64,000 nucleotides of DNA from Paenibacillus sp. MBLB1832 (lineage in GTDB: Bacteria; Bacillota; Bacilli; Paenibacillales; NBRC-103111): contig NZ_CP130319.1 of assembly GCF_032271945.1 (NCBI RefSeq), positions 2,561,001 through 2,625,000 of the forward strand. The letters are read 5' to 3'. Below, piece by piece: positions 26,545-36,103 of this stretch. The notes under the pieces are model-generated. The model had not been told where the DNA came from. It did not search any database and worked only from the letters and a program-made list of their open reading frames with translations. The stretch's first letter is position 1. The number at the start of each line of letters is the position of its first letter. Both the position numbers and the translations under genes were made by a program.

Positions 26545-27784
26545 CAGAGATTATTTATCGCAGGAAGAGATTGATGCTTTATTACGACAGTCGTCCGAAG
26601 AAAGCTCGACATCTTCTTTTCATGGGCCTCCACAAGTGGAAGATTTTTTATCACCGCTTGAGCAGGATGCACTTGGTGAGATTGGTAACATCACCTTTGG
26701 CAGCGCGGCGACAGCTTTGTCTACATTACTTGGCAAAAAAGTCGACATTACGACGCCCAAGGTTTCTGTCATCGGCAAAGAAGAGTTGGAAGAACAATTT
26801 CCAAAACCTCACGTTGCTGTACATGTCAATTATGTAGATGGCTTTGATGGCATCAATTTGTTAGTCATCAAAACGCGCGATGCTCAAGTCATTGCGGATC
26901 TCATGATGGGTGGAGATGGCACTGGCGGGGATGAAAATCTAAGTGAAATTCATATCAGTGCGGTGCAGGAAGCGATGAATCAAATGATGGGATCATCCGC
27001 GACATCGATGTCTACCATCTTTAATCGATTTGTCAATATCTCTCCACCAGGAATCGACATATTAAATTTGTCGAAAGGAGAAGGAAAACTGCCAGATGAG
27101 GACGTATTTATTAAGATATCGTTCCGACTTGCGATTGGCGACCTTATTGATTCCAATATCATGCAGTTATTACCTGTTCCTTTCGCCAAAGAAATGGTTT
27201 CAATCCTTATGGGTGGTGGTGAGACAGAGGCAGCGATGGAAGTTGCTCCTGCTGCGCAAGCGCCTGCTCCAGTAGCAGCACCGGTGCAAGAAGCGCCTAA
27301 AGCGCAACCAGCACCTGTGTATGAGCAACCTTTGTACCAACAGCCAGTGTATGAACAGCCGATGTATCAGCAGCCTCCTCCTATGGGGCAGCCGATGTAT
27401 CCGCCACAACAACCGATGTATGCGCAGCCTCCAGCTGCTTTTGGTGGAATGCCTAATCGTAATGTGAATGTTCAACCTGTACAGTTTGGTAATTTACAGT
27501 CTGGTTCATTTACACAAGCAGATGATACGAATTTGAACCTATTGTTAGACATTCCTCTTAAGGTAACCGTCGAGCTAGGTAGGACAAATAAGGTGATTAA
27601 GGACATCTTAGAATTGTCTCAGGGTTCGATCATTGAATTGGACAAGCTTGCTGGTGAGCCCGTAGATATTTTGGTTAACAATAAGCTTATTGCCAAGGGT
27701 GAAGTTGTAGTCATCGATGAGAATTTTGGGGTTCGTGTTACGGACATTGTGAATCAATGGGAACGAATCCAAAAATTACAATAA
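26534..27784 (+). CDS. fliY: CheY-P phosphatase and switch protein FliY (FliN)
   Basis: FliY combines a CheC-type CheY-P phosphatase with a FliN-type SpoA domain in the C ring. The 416-residue product has an N-terminal FliM-like docking segment (RDYLSQEEIDALLRQ), two phosphatase motifs (LGEIGNITFGSAATALSTLL and the VQEAMNQMMGSSATSM region), a Pro/Gln/Tyr-rich linker of roughly 75 residues (bases about 27240-27480) and the C-terminal SpoA domain (LLLDIPLKVTVELGRT). Its start lies within fliM. The linker repeats the unit YxQP many times. Confidence 0.96.
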   Translation: MMNNRDYLSQEEIDALLRQSSEESSTSSFHGPPQVEDFLSPLEQDALGEIGNITFGSAATALSTLLGKKVDITTPKVSVIGKEELEEQFPKPHVAVHVNYVDGFDGINLLVIKTRDAQVIADLMMGGDGTGGDENLSEIHISAVQEAMNQMMGSSATSMSTIFNRFVNISPPGIDILNLSKGEGKLPDEDVFIKISFRLAIGDLIDSNIMQLLPVPFAKEMVSILMGGGETEAAMEVAPAAQAPAPVAAPVQEAPKAQPAPVYEQPLYQQPVYEQPMYQQPPPMGQPMYPPQQPMYAQPPAAFGGMPNRNVNVQPVQFGNLQSGSFTQADDTNLNLLLDIPLKVTVELGRTNKVIKDILELSQGSIIELDKLAGEPVDILVNNKLIAKGEVVVIDENFGVRVTDIVNQWERIQKLQ

Positions 27785-27808
27785 TTTAATTCTAGGGGGA
27801 TTTTTTCA

Positions 27809-28171
27809 ATGGCTAACCGTATTCTTATTGTGGATGATGCAGCTTTTATGAGAATGATGATTCGTGATATTTTATCTAAAAATGGGTATGAAGTTTGTGG
27901 CGAAGCGAATGATGGCGCACAAGCTATCGAAAAATATAAAGAATTGAAACCTGATCTCATCACAATGGATATCACAATGCCAGAGATGGACGGAATTCAA
28001 GCTTTGAAAGAAATTAAGAAAATCGAGCCAAATGCAAAAGTGATTATGTGTTCCGCGATGGGGCAACAAGCGATGGTTATCGACGCTATCCAAGCTGGAG
28101 CAAAGGATTTCATTGTGAAGCCTTTCCAAGCTGACCGTGTTATTGAAGCAATTAAAAAGACTCTAGGTTAA
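27809..28171 (+). CDS. cheY: Chemotaxis response regulator CheY
   Basis: CheY is phosphorylated by CheA and binds FliM and FliY to set the direction of rotation. The 120-residue receiver domain has the acidic pair D9-D10, phospho-acceptor D54 in MDITMPEMDG, the switch Ser in CSAMGQ and the conserved Lys in FIVKPF. It stands alone, without an output domain. An A/G-rich ribosome site (AGGGGGA) precedes the ATG. Confidence 0.97.
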   Translation: MANRILIVDDAAFMRMMIRDILSKNGYEVCGEANDGAQAIEKYKELKPDLITMDITMPEMDGIQALKEIKKIEPNAKVIMCSAMGQQAMVIDAIQAGAKDFIVKPFQADRVIEAIKKTLG

Positions 28172-28181
28172 ACCGTCCACA

Positions 28182-28211
28182 TTCGGTTGAGTCTTACATA
28201 AACCGAAAGGG
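28182..28211 (+). promoter_or_regulatory. Hairpin overlapping the fliO ribosome site
   Basis: TTCGGTT (28182-28188) pairs with AACCGAA (28201-28207) around a 12-base loop. The second arm runs into AAAGGG, the fliO Shine-Dalgarno site, so folding would weaken fliO translation. There is no T-run to make it a terminator. Confidence 0.4.
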
Positions 28212-28219
28212 TTGTTCTT

Positions 28220-28849
28220 ATGAAAAGACGTCAATCGAAACTGGTTATAGGTGCACTAAGTTTATATTCGCTTTTAGCAACTACACAATTCGTCCATGCG
28301 GATACGGATTCGAGTACAGACTCTACCATCGTGGACTATCCAGGATCAACGAGTTCAATGGATTCCTTCTTCATGGTGGCAAAAGTTATTTCTGTGCTTG
28401 TTCTCATTATTGGACTCTTCCTAGTACTTATGAGATATCTCGCGAAGAAAAATAAAGGTTCACTGTTCGGGAACTCGATCCGATCGATAGGTGGAGTTCC
28501 CCTGGGCCCCAATAAATCGATTCAAATTGTTGAAATTGGGCACTCGCTCTTCGTAGTTGGCGTTGGTGAAAATATTCAATTGCTGGATAAAATCATTGAC
28601 GCCGATGAAGTTGCGTATATCACTGAGCTTTTACAATCCTCACAAGATGAACGAATGGGGATAGCCTCTCTGAGTAAATGGATCAGTAAGCTTCCATCTA
28701 GGAAAACTGTCGTTGAGGAAGAGGTAGAACTGACTTCATCATTTCAACAGGTGTTCCATGATAAATTGAAGAGAGTTACAGATCGAAACAAGAATGTGGA
28801 AGAATGGCTGTCTGATCAAAAACAGAAAGATCGGTTGAATGAAGAATGA
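28220..28849 (+). CDS. fliO: Flagellar export gate assembly protein FliO/FliZ
   Basis: FliO helps assemble the FliP ring of the export gate. The 209-residue protein has a signal-like N-terminus (RRQSKLVIGALSLYSLLA...VHA), a short acidic extracellular part, one membrane helix (VISVLVLIIGLFLVLMRYLA, about residues 57-76) and a cytoplasmic domain with GGVPLGPNKSIQIVEIG. This matches the larger FliO form called FliZ in Bacillus. The gene ends inside the fliP start (ATGA). Confidence 0.9.
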   Translation: MKRRQSKLVIGALSLYSLLATTQFVHADTDSSTDSTIVDYPGSTSSMDSFFMVAKVISVLVLIIGLFLVLMRYLAKKNKGSLFGNSIRSIGGVPLGPNKSIQIVEIGHSLFVVGVGENIQLLDKIIDADEVAYITELLQSSQDERMGIASLSKWISKLPSRKTVVEEEVELTSSFQQVFHDKLKRVTDRNKNVEEWLSDQKQKDRLNEE

Positions 28850-29619
28850 AACGAAATAAATTAGCTGCGATTTTGCTGTTAGCAGGGATTTCCATATTTC
28901 TACTCTCATTAACTGCCTCTGCTGCTGAACCTGATTTGACGAATCCAATTCCTGGATTAAACGTCAATATCGGTACAAGTACGGCAACAGGTGGATCTAC
29001 GAATACGGTAACGCTGCTTTTGTTGCTAACCGTACTCAGTTTAGCTCCTTCATTCTTAATATTAATGACGAGCTTTACTCGAATTGTCATTGTGCTGGGT
29101 TTTGTTCGTACATCCTTAGGAACTCAACAAATGCCACCCAATCAGGTTTTAATCGGACTCGCTCTGTTTTTAACCTTTTTTATTATGTCTCCAACTTTAG
29201 GGGAAGTTAATACCAAGGCACTTCAACCTTATCTGAAGGGTGAGATCAATCAAACGCAAGCCTATAAGGCGGCTTCACTCCCGATGAAACAATTTATGTT
29301 CAAGCATACGCGTCAGAAGGATTTGAAGCTGTTTTTGGATTATACCAAAGCGAAAGCACCTACAGGTGTGGAAGACATCCCAATTACATCGTTAGTACCT
29401 GCTTATGCGATTAGTGAATTAAAGTCAGCATTCCAGATGGGATTCATGATTTTCATTCCCTTTCTAGTTATCGATATGGTCGTTTCAAGTACGTTGATGG
29501 CCATGGGGATGATGATGCTCCCGCCCGTGATGATTTCACTCCCATTCAAAATCCTACTTTTCATTCTTGTAGATGGTTGGTATCTTGTGGTGAGATCATT
29601 GCTGCTAAGCTACGGATAA
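28846..29619 (+). CDS. fliP: Flagellar export gate protein FliP
   Basis: FliP forms the core pentamer of the export gate with FliQ and FliR. The 257-residue protein has a cleavable-type N-terminal signal (LAAILLLAGISIFLLSLTASAAE), then four membrane helices with the conserved segments SFTRIVIVLGFVRTSLGTQQ, PNQVLIGLALFLTFF and FQMGFMIFIPFLVIDMVVSS. It overlaps fliO by four bases, which couples the two. Confidence 0.97.
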   Translation: MKRNKLAAILLLAGISIFLLSLTASAAEPDLTNPIPGLNVNIGTSTATGGSTNTVTLLLLLTVLSLAPSFLILMTSFTRIVIVLGFVRTSLGTQQMPPNQVLIGLALFLTFFIMSPTLGEVNTKALQPYLKGEINQTQAYKAASLPMKQFMFKHTRQKDLKLFLDYTKAKAPTGVEDIPITSLVPAYAISELKSAFQMGFMIFIPFLVIDMVVSSTLMAMGMMMLPPVMISLPFKILLFILVDGWYLVVRSLLLSYG

Positions 29620-29645
29620 CGACCAAGATATCGGAGGGGACCTAG

Positions 29646-29915
29646 ATGGGTTCGGAATTTGTAATTCGAATTGCAGGCGAAGCCGTTTACACCGTTCTGA
29701 AAGCCAGCGCACCAATGCTGCTTATCGGATTAATCGTAGGACTTGCCATTAGTATATTTCAGGCTACAACTCAGATTCAGGAGCAAACCCTTGCGTTTGT
29801 TCCTAAAATCATTGCAGTGCTTCTGTCCATTCTCATTTTCGGTTCATGGATCATGAACACTTTGGTTGATTTTACGTATAATCTTCTCAACAACCTTTAC
29901 AAATTCGTTGGATAG
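29646..29915 (+). CDS. fliQ: Flagellar export gate protein FliQ
   Basis: The 89-residue, two-helix protein has the FliQ pattern: an N-terminal helix LLIGLIVGLAISIFQATTQI, then QEQTLAFVPKI and a second helix ending in a short tail. It wraps around the FliP-FliR core. It starts 26 bases after fliP, behind GGAGGGG. Confidence 0.97.
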   Translation: MGSEFVIRIAGEAVYTVLKASAPMLLIGLIVGLAISIFQATTQIQEQTLAFVPKIIAVLLSILIFGSWIMNTLVDFTYNLLNNLYKFVG

Positions 29916-29918
29916 GTT

Positions 29919-30725
29919 GTGAGTAATATGACATCGATTTTTCCGTTAATTCCTATCTTTCTGCTTATTTTTTGTCGAATCACATCATTTTTTGTCGTGG
30001 TTCCGATCCTTTCCTCAAGGAATGTTCCGATGATGTTTAAGGTGGGCCTATCGGTATTTATCTCCTTAATCATCTTCGCAACCATTGGGACGAATAAGAC
30101 TATTCCTGTGGATGGCGTTTACTTACTTTTGATTATTCGTGAAATGCTGATCGGTATTTTACTTGGTTTTCTAGCTTATATCTTCTTTACGGTTGTACAA
30201 ATGGCTGGATCGTTTATGGACATGCAAATCGGGTTCAGTATGGCCAGCGTGATTGATCCCTTAACTGGGGTGTCTACACCAATGCTCGGTAATTTGAAAT
30301 ATATGATTGCTGTTCTGCTGTTTCTTTCATTTGACGGACATCATTATCTGATCAAAGCCATTATTGACAGTTACAAATGGGTTCCGATTGATAATCAATT
30401 ATTCAGCCGTATGTATAACGGTCAGGTCTCAGACTTTTTGTTTAAATCGCTTTCCAAAATGTTTTATCTCTCATTTCAATTGGCTGCGCCTGTCGTAGCA
30501 GCTCTTTTCTTAACAGACTTAGGACTAGGGCTATTAACGAGGGTGGCCCCGCAATTTAATATTTTTGTTATCGGTGCACCATTGAAAATGATTCTAGGAT
30601 TTTTCCTTCTCGTTATTCTATTCCCAGAATTGATTTCACAATTTCAACAATTATTTGGCATCATTTTTGACTACATGGAGAAAATGCTTCAATTAATTGG
30701 GGGAGCGCAGCAGCTATCACCATAA
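29919..30725 (+). CDS. fliR: Flagellar export gate protein FliR
   Basis: FliR completes the export gate and contacts FlhB. The 268-residue protein is strongly hydrophobic, with about six membrane helices, the early segment FCRITSFFVVVPILSSRNVP and the late LGLLTRVAPQFNIFVIGAPLK, both typical of FliR. Start is GTG at 29919, three bases after the fliQ stop; an ATG nine bases later is an alternative. Neither has a strong ribosome site, so coupling to fliQ is likely. Confidence 0.95.
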   Translation: MSNMTSIFPLIPIFLLIFCRITSFFVVVPILSSRNVPMMFKVGLSVFISLIIFATIGTNKTIPVDGVYLLLIIREMLIGILLGFLAYIFFTVVQMAGSFMDMQIGFSMASVIDPLTGVSTPMLGNLKYMIAVLLFLSFDGHHYLIKAIIDSYKWVPIDNQLFSRMYNGQVSDFLFKSLSKMFYLSFQLAAPVVAALFLTDLGLGLLTRVAPQFNIFVIGAPLKMILGFFLLVILFPELISQFQQLFGIIFDYMEKMLQLIGGAQQLSP

Positions 30726-30739
30726 GTAGGAGGATCACC

Positions 30740-31834
30740 GTGACCCAACAATTACGTTTTCAGCTTGACCTACAATGGTTTGCTGGGGAAAAAACGGAAC
30801 CTGCTACAGCGAAAAAAAGACAAGATGCCAGGAAAAAGGGTCAAGTTGCAAAGAGTATGGACTTGCCCGCGGCATTCATTTTACTCTTTAGCTTCGTAGC
30901 CTTTCTTATGTTTGGTTCGTACATGAAAGGGAAAATCATCCATATTTTCCGCAACGTCTATGAGAATCAGCTTACCATGGACATCACGAAGGGGAATGTA
31001 CAAGTTCTGTTCATGGATCTCGTACAACAAGGTATTATGATTATGGCGCCGATTTTCCTTCTTGTTGTCTTGATTGCTTTTATTGGGAATTACGCACAAA
31101 TTGGCTTCATGTTCATAGGTGATCCTTTGAAAATGAAGTTCGATAAGATTAATCCGATTTCAGGTTTTAAACGAATTTTCTCGATGCGAACCGTGATGGA
31201 CTTCCTGAAATCAACGATGAAAATGCTAATTATCGGTTATGTGGTTTATACAACGTTAATTGGTGAGAAGGCTCAATTATTAGGTCTTGGACATACGCCA
31301 ATTGAAAATACGTTCTCCTTTATTGCCTCAGTGACATTAAAGCTTGGGATTAAAATAGGGGCAATCCTAATCGTATTAGCGGTGGCCGATTACATTTACC
31401 AAAAGTATGAATACGAGAAGAGTCTCAAAATGTCTAAACAAGACATTAAAGATGAGTATAAGAAGAGTGAAGGGGATCCTTTGATCAAAGGGAAAATTCG
31501 AGCGAAACAGCGTCAAATGGCGATGCAGCGCATGATGCAAGAAGTCCCCAAAGCGGATGTGATTATTACGAACCCAACCCATTTCGCAGTAGCTCTTCAG
31601 TATGATTCGAAAAACATGCAAGCGCCTACGGTTATTGCCAAAGGGGCAGATTACGTCGCATTGAAGATTAAAGAAGTTGCGAAAGAACATGGCGTCATCA
31701 CGATGGAAAACAAGCCGCTTGCGCGTGCGATCTTTGCTCAGGTTGAAATCGGTGATTCGATTCCCGCGGATCTATTCCAAGCTGTAGCTGAGGTTCTGGC
31801 GTACGTATACAAAATAAAAGGTAAAACGAATTGA
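30740..31834 (+). CDS. flhB: Flagellar export switch protein FlhB
   Basis: FlhB controls the order of substrate export. The 364-residue protein has the N-terminal KTEPATAKKRQDARKKGQVAKS segment typical of the family, four membrane helices, and a C-terminal domain with the autocleavage site NPTH in IITNPTHFAVALQYDSK. Unlike the paralogue at 855-1169, it keeps both the membrane part and the cleavage site. It starts at GTG after AGGAGGATC. Confidence 0.97.
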   Translation: MTQQLRFQLDLQWFAGEKTEPATAKKRQDARKKGQVAKSMDLPAAFILLFSFVAFLMFGSYMKGKIIHIFRNVYENQLTMDITKGNVQVLFMDLVQQGIMIMAPIFLLVVLIAFIGNYAQIGFMFIGDPLKMKFDKINPISGFKRIFSMRTVMDFLKSTMKMLIIGYVVYTTLIGEKAQLLGLGHTPIENTFSFIASVTLKLGIKIGAILIVLAVADYIYQKYEYEKSLKMSKQDIKDEYKKSEGDPLIKGKIRAKQRQMAMQRMMQEVPKADVIITNPTHFAVALQYDSKNMQAPTVIAKGADYVALKIKEVAKEHGVITMENKPLARAIFAQVEIGDSIPADLFQAVAEVLAYVYKIKGKTN

Positions 31835-31855
31835 GCTTAAGGGAGGTGCAATCTG

Positions 31856-33889
31856 ATGAAAATCAAAGATTTATTAGTTCTGATTGGTATTATTGGCATC
31901 GTATTGATGATGATTGTACCGATCCCGATCCCTTTGCTGGACTTTTTGTTAATTATTAATATTTCGATTGCATTGATGATCATCTTGGTTGCTATGAACA
32001 CGCAGGAAGCACTGCAATTCTCGATTTTTCCTTCCTTGCTATTGATAACGACTCTTTTCCGCTTAGCATTAAACGTATCGACGACACGGAATATCTTATC
32101 TCATGCTGAGGCAGGAGACGTGGTCAAAACTTTTGGTTCTTTCGTTGCACAAGGTAATATCGTCGTGGGATTTGTCGTGTTTCTTATCCTTGTCTTGGTG
32201 CAGTTCATCGTCATTACCAAAGGTTCTGAGCGCGTGGCCGAAGTTGCCGCAAGATTTACACTCGATGCGATGCCTGGTAAGCAAATGAGTATCGATGCTG
32301 ATCTCAACGCCGGCTTAATTAATGAGGTTCAAGCCCGAGAACGAAGACAAAAAATCGAGCGAGAAGCTGATTTCTACGGAGCTATGGACGGTGCCAGTAA
32401 ATTCGTTAAAGGTGACGCAATTGCAGGAATCATAATCCTCGTGATTAACCTCATTGGTGGTTTTATCATTGGGATGACGATGAAGGGCATGGACTTTCAA
32501 GGAGCGCTTCAGACGTTCTCCATCTTAACGATCGGTGACGGATTGGTTAGTCAAATACCAGCGCTATTGATTTCTACAGCAGCAGGAATTATCGTTACGC
32601 GTGCCTCCTCTGAAGGGAATTTGGGTCACGATGTAACGAAGCAGCTTACAGCTCAACCTAAGCTTCTTTACATTGTTGCTGGAACACTTGTCGTTCTAGG
32701 GTTATTCACACCGATTCATTGGTTTACAACGTTTCCAATCGCAGGTCTTTTGGTGTATGCAGCGTTCAAGATGCAGAAGAATTTGGAACGCGAAGCGATC
32801 AAAGAAGAACAATTGGTTGAGGAGAAACAAATCGAAGAAGTTCGTAGTCCTGAAAGTGTGATTTCTTTACTTCAAGTGGATCCAATCGAATTTGAATTTG
32901 GTTATGGTCTCATACCACTTGCTGATACGCAGCAAGGCGGCGATTTGTTAGACCGCATCATTTTAATCCGAAGACAATGTGCGTTAGAACTTGGGGTTGT
33001 AGTACCCGTTATACGCATTCGAGATAATATCCAATTAAGACCTAATGAGTATATCATCAAAATTAAAGGCAATACGGTAGCTCGCGGCGAACTCCTTCTC
33101 AATCACTATTTGGCCATGAGTCCAGGCTTTGATGATGATTCCATTTCTGGTATTGAGACGACAGAACCTGCGTTTGGCTTGCCAGCTATTTGGATAGATG
33201 AAATGAATAAAGAAAGAGCCGAGCTATCGGGCTATACCGTCGTAGATCCGCCTTCCGTTGTAGCGACACACTTGACAGAAATTATTAAGAAACATATTCA
33301 CGAACTGCTGGGTCGTCAAGAAACGAAGGCGCTTATCGAAAATGTTCGCGAATCATATCCAGCGCTTGTTGACGATTTGATTCCATCTGTTTTATCGATT
33401 GGGGATATTCAGAAAGTACTGTCCAAATTGCTTCGTGAGAAAATTTCCGTTCGAGATTTGGTTACGATTCTTGAGACACTCGCTGACTATGGTTCCTATA
33501 CCAAAGATCCAGAGATCTTGACAGAGTATGTTAGACAAGCATTGTCTAGACAAATTACTCAGCAGTTCACTTCCATAGGTGATTCATTGAAAGTTATCAC
33601 AGTTGGACCATCGGTGGAGAAGAAAATTGCGGATTCTGTTCAGCAATCCGATCAAGGAAGTTATTTAGCCTTGGACCCATCTTCGTCTCAAATTATTTAT
33701 CATCGTGTAACCGAGCAAGTTACTAAATTAATTCAATCAGGGCAACAGCCTGTCATTTTAACATCACCGACGATTCGTATGTATGTCCGACAGCTTCTTG
33801 AGAGAACGCTGCAAGATATTCCCGTATTGTCCTACAGTGAATTAGAGCCAAGCGTTGAAATCCAAAGCATGGGGGTAGTCAATTTATGA
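31856..33889 (+). CDS. flhA: Flagellar export channel protein FlhA
   Basis: FlhA forms the nonameric export ring and proton-coupled channel. The 677-residue sequence has about eight membrane helices in the first 330 residues, the FHIPEP-type region (LNVSTTRNIL, FTLDAMPGKQMSIDADLNAG, RERRQKIEREADFYGAMDGA) and a large cytoplasmic domain with substrate-docking subdomains. Its last four bases overlap the flhF start. Confidence 0.98.
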   Translation: MKIKDLLVLIGIIGIVLMMIVPIPIPLLDFLLIINISIALMIILVAMNTQEALQFSIFPSLLLITTLFRLALNVSTTRNILSHAEAGDVVKTFGSFVAQGNIVVGFVVFLILVLVQFIVITKGSERVAEVAARFTLDAMPGKQMSIDADLNAGLINEVQARERRQKIEREADFYGAMDGASKFVKGDAIAGIIILVINLIGGFIIGMTMKGMDFQGALQTFSILTIGDGLVSQIPALLISTAAGIIVTRASSEGNLGHDVTKQLTAQPKLLYIVAGTLVVLGLFTPIHWFTTFPIAGLLVYAAFKMQKNLEREAIKEEQLVEEKQIEEVRSPESVISLLQVDPIEFEFGYGLIPLADTQQGGDLLDRIILIRRQCALELGVVVPVIRIRDNIQLRPNEYIIKIKGNTVARGELLLNHYLAMSPGFDDDSISGIETTEPAFGLPAIWIDEMNKERAELSGYTVVDPPSVVATHLTEIIKKHIHELLGRQETKALIENVRESYPALVDDLIPSVLSIGDIQKVLSKLLREKISVRDLVTILETLADYGSYTKDPEILTEYVRQALSRQITQQFTSIGDSLKVITVGPSVEKKIADSVQQSDQGSYLALDPSSSQIIYHRVTEQVTKLIQSGQQPVILTSPTIRMYVRQLLERTLQDIPVLSYSELEPSVEIQSMGVVNL

Positions 33890-35190
33890 GAGTGAAAAGA
33901 TATGTCGTTGATTCCATGCCTGACGCTTTGCAAAAAATTCGCACTGATCTAGGTAAGGATGCGGTCATTCTCAACACCAAAGAAATTCGTACCGGTGGAT
34001 TTATGGGAATGTTCGGGAAAAAGAAAATCGAAGTCATTGCCGCTATCGATGGCACTGCGGGGAAAGCGCCTCAAGCGCCTCCTCGAATGGTTGCTGAGAT
34101 ACCCGTTCAGCCGAAACCGCAACAAGCGCCAGTGCTAACAAAGCCGCCAGTTCATCAATCGGATTTTCCTGAAGTGCCTGATGTGCTCGTACCCGCAGCG
34201 GTTCGAAGTGAGCCTGTTCCAGTACATGCGAGACCTGAGAAAGTTTCAACTCTTGTACAACAACAAGCTTACTCACCTTCATCGGTTCATGCTACTGCGA
34301 GACCAGCCGCCGTGAAAGATGAGCAAATGATGGATGAGCTCAAGCAGTTGAAGGATATGATGAAGAAACTCACTCAAGCCGCTGACGAGCACAAACTTCC
34401 AGAAGCACTGCAGAAGCTTGAACAGCGGTTATACGACCAAGAAGTGAATCCTACGTTGGTTCGTCAAATTATGGATGAGGTGATGGCTGATTTCGAGTTA
34501 GCGGATGAGCCAGTTACTGAAGAGTCTGCGCACCAACTCGTTCGTAATAAGTTAGGACAAATATTCCAAAGCGATCAAAGCAAGCACATTTCCGCACAAA
34601 CACGTGTTGTTCATTTTGTTGGGCCGACAGGTGTTGGCAAAACAACCACGATCGCGAAGTTAGCCGCGGAGCAAGTGCTGAAATATCACCGTAAAGTGGG
34701 ATTCATCACATCCGATACGTACCGGATAGCGGCGATTGAACAATTGAAAACGTATGCGACAATTTTGAATGTGCCCATTGAGGTCGTTTTTTCACCGCAA
34801 GATTTAACTAAAGCTTTTCAAAACTTATCCGAGTGCGACATCATATTCATGGATACGGCTGGCCGTAATTTCCGAAATGAAATGTATGTGTCTGAATTGA
34901 ATTCCTTGCTGCGTACGCAGGGGAACAGTGAAACCATTCTCGTCCTTAGTCTTACGACGAAATATCGCGATTTAAGAGCAATTACCAACAATTTCAGTAA
35001 ATTCAAGCTGGATAAAGTTCTCTTCACCAAAATGGATGAAACAGATTCCTATGGGGCGATTTTGAATGTTGTTCATGAATTTTCACTGCAACTTTCCTAT
35101 GTAACCATGGGTCAAAGTGTTCCTGATGATATTGCTGAAATGAATGAATGGCAAATCATTGATTTATTACTGGAGGAGCCTCGAACATGA
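33886..35190 (+). CDS. flhF: SRP-like GTPase FlhF
   Basis: FlhF sets flagellar position and number together with FlhG. The 434-residue protein starts MRVKRYVVDSMPDALQKIRT, the FlhF B-domain, has a Pro-rich variable linker (about residues 60-150) and an SRP-type NG domain with the G1 motif [14 protein letters not shown], the segment FITSDTYRIAAIEQLKTYA and DTAGRN. It overlaps flhA and flhG by four bases each. Confidence 0.97.
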   Translation: MRVKRYVVDSMPDALQKIRTDLGKDAVILNTKEIRTGGFMGMFGKKKIEVIAAIDGTAGKAPQAPPRMVAEIPVQPKPQQAPVLTKPPVHQSDFPEVPDVLVPAAVRSEPVPVHARPEKVSTLVQQQAYSPSSVHATARPAAVKDEQMMDELKQLKDMMKKLTQAADEHKLPEALQKLEQRLYDQEVNPTLVRQIMDEVMADFELADEPVTEESAHQLVRNKLGQIFQSDQSKHISAQTRVVHFVGPTGVGKTTTIAKLAAEQVLKYHRKVGFITSDTYRIAAIEQLKTYATILNVPIEVVFSPQDLTKAFQNLSECDIIFMDTAGRNFRNEMYVSELNSLLRTQGNSETILVLSLTTKYRDLRAITNNFSKFKLDKVLFTKMDETDSYGAILNVVHEFSLQLSYVTMGQSVPDDIAEMNEWQIIDLLLEEPRT

Positions 35191-36056
35191 AGGATCAAGC
35201 AGAAGGGTTGCGGAATCTGGTACAAACGCAGACGGAAAAAGGCACTCGGTCAACCAGGATCATTACCGTAACCAGTGGAAAAGGTGGCGTAGGTAAATCC
35301 AATTTTACACTAAACTTCGCTTTATCATTACAGGCTCAAGGTTATAAGGTACTTGTTTTTGACGCCGACATCGGGCTAGCCAATATTGATGTACTGATGG
35401 GGGTTTCGTCAAAGTTCAGCCTCTATCATTTACTAAAAAAAGATAAAACGATTTGGGATATCATCCAAAAAGGTTCCAATGACATCGAATTTATTGCCGG
35501 CGGTTCTGGATTCAACGATTTGCTTCGCTTAACGGATGATGAGTTGAATTATTTTGCTGACCAGGTTATGCAATTGAATGGATATGTGGATTTCATTATT
35601 TTCGATACTGGTGCAGGCTTGTCCAAAGAAACACTGAAATTCATTCTTGCAGCCGAAGATACGATAGTCGTCACGACACCTGAACCAACGTCCATCACAG
35701 ATGCTTATGCCATTATCAAAATGGTCAATACCATGGGGCACGACGTCTCATTTAAACTTGTCATCAATCGGGTGACAGATTCCAAAGAAGGTAAACAAAC
35801 AGCTGATAAAATATCGCTGGTAGCGAAGCAATTCTTAAATCTACAGATTCCGACACTAGGTTTCGTAGATGATGATCCTGTCGTTTCCAAAGCAGTGAAA
35901 AGGCAAATTCCTTTCACAATTGCTTACCCATATTCATCTGCAACGAAGAGTATTCAAACCTTAGCAGACAATTATTTAAAAGGATATCGAGTCATCGAAA
36001 CACCATCATCCGGTGTCAAGAGCTTTTTAAATAAAATGATGAATCTTTTGAAATAG
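35187..36056 (+). CDS. flhG: MinD-like ATPase FlhG (YlxH)
   Basis: FlhG stimulates FlhF GTPase activity and limits flagellar number. The 289-residue ParA/MinD-type protein has an N-terminal activating segment (DQAEGLRNLVQ), the deviant Walker A TSGKGGVGKSNF, the switch FDADIGLANIDVLMG and a C-terminal amphipathic helix (SFLNKMMNLLK) for membrane binding. It overlaps flhF by four bases. Confidence 0.96.
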   Translation: MKDQAEGLRNLVQTQTEKGTRSTRIITVTSGKGGVGKSNFTLNFALSLQAQGYKVLVFDADIGLANIDVLMGVSSKFSLYHLLKKDKTIWDIIQKGSNDIEFIAGGSGFNDLLRLTDDELNYFADQVMQLNGYVDFIIFDTGAGLSKETLKFILAAEDTIVVTTPEPTSITDAYAIIKMVNTMGHDVSFKLVINRVTDSKEGKQTADKISLVAKQFLNLQIPTLGFVDDDPVVSKAVKRQIPFTIAYPYSSATKSIQTLADNYLKGYRVIETPSSGVKSFLNKMMNLLK

Positions 36057-36103
36057 GATTTTTGCAAATCATGTCGAATAAGCAGATAGAGGAGGGATAC
36101 AGC

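Noticed and set aside
36057..36103. TGTCGAA at 36072-36078 as a Spo0A site before cheB
   Set aside because: It lies mid-operon with no promoter around it; such 7-mers also occur by chance inside coding regions here (for example in flgD and fliY).
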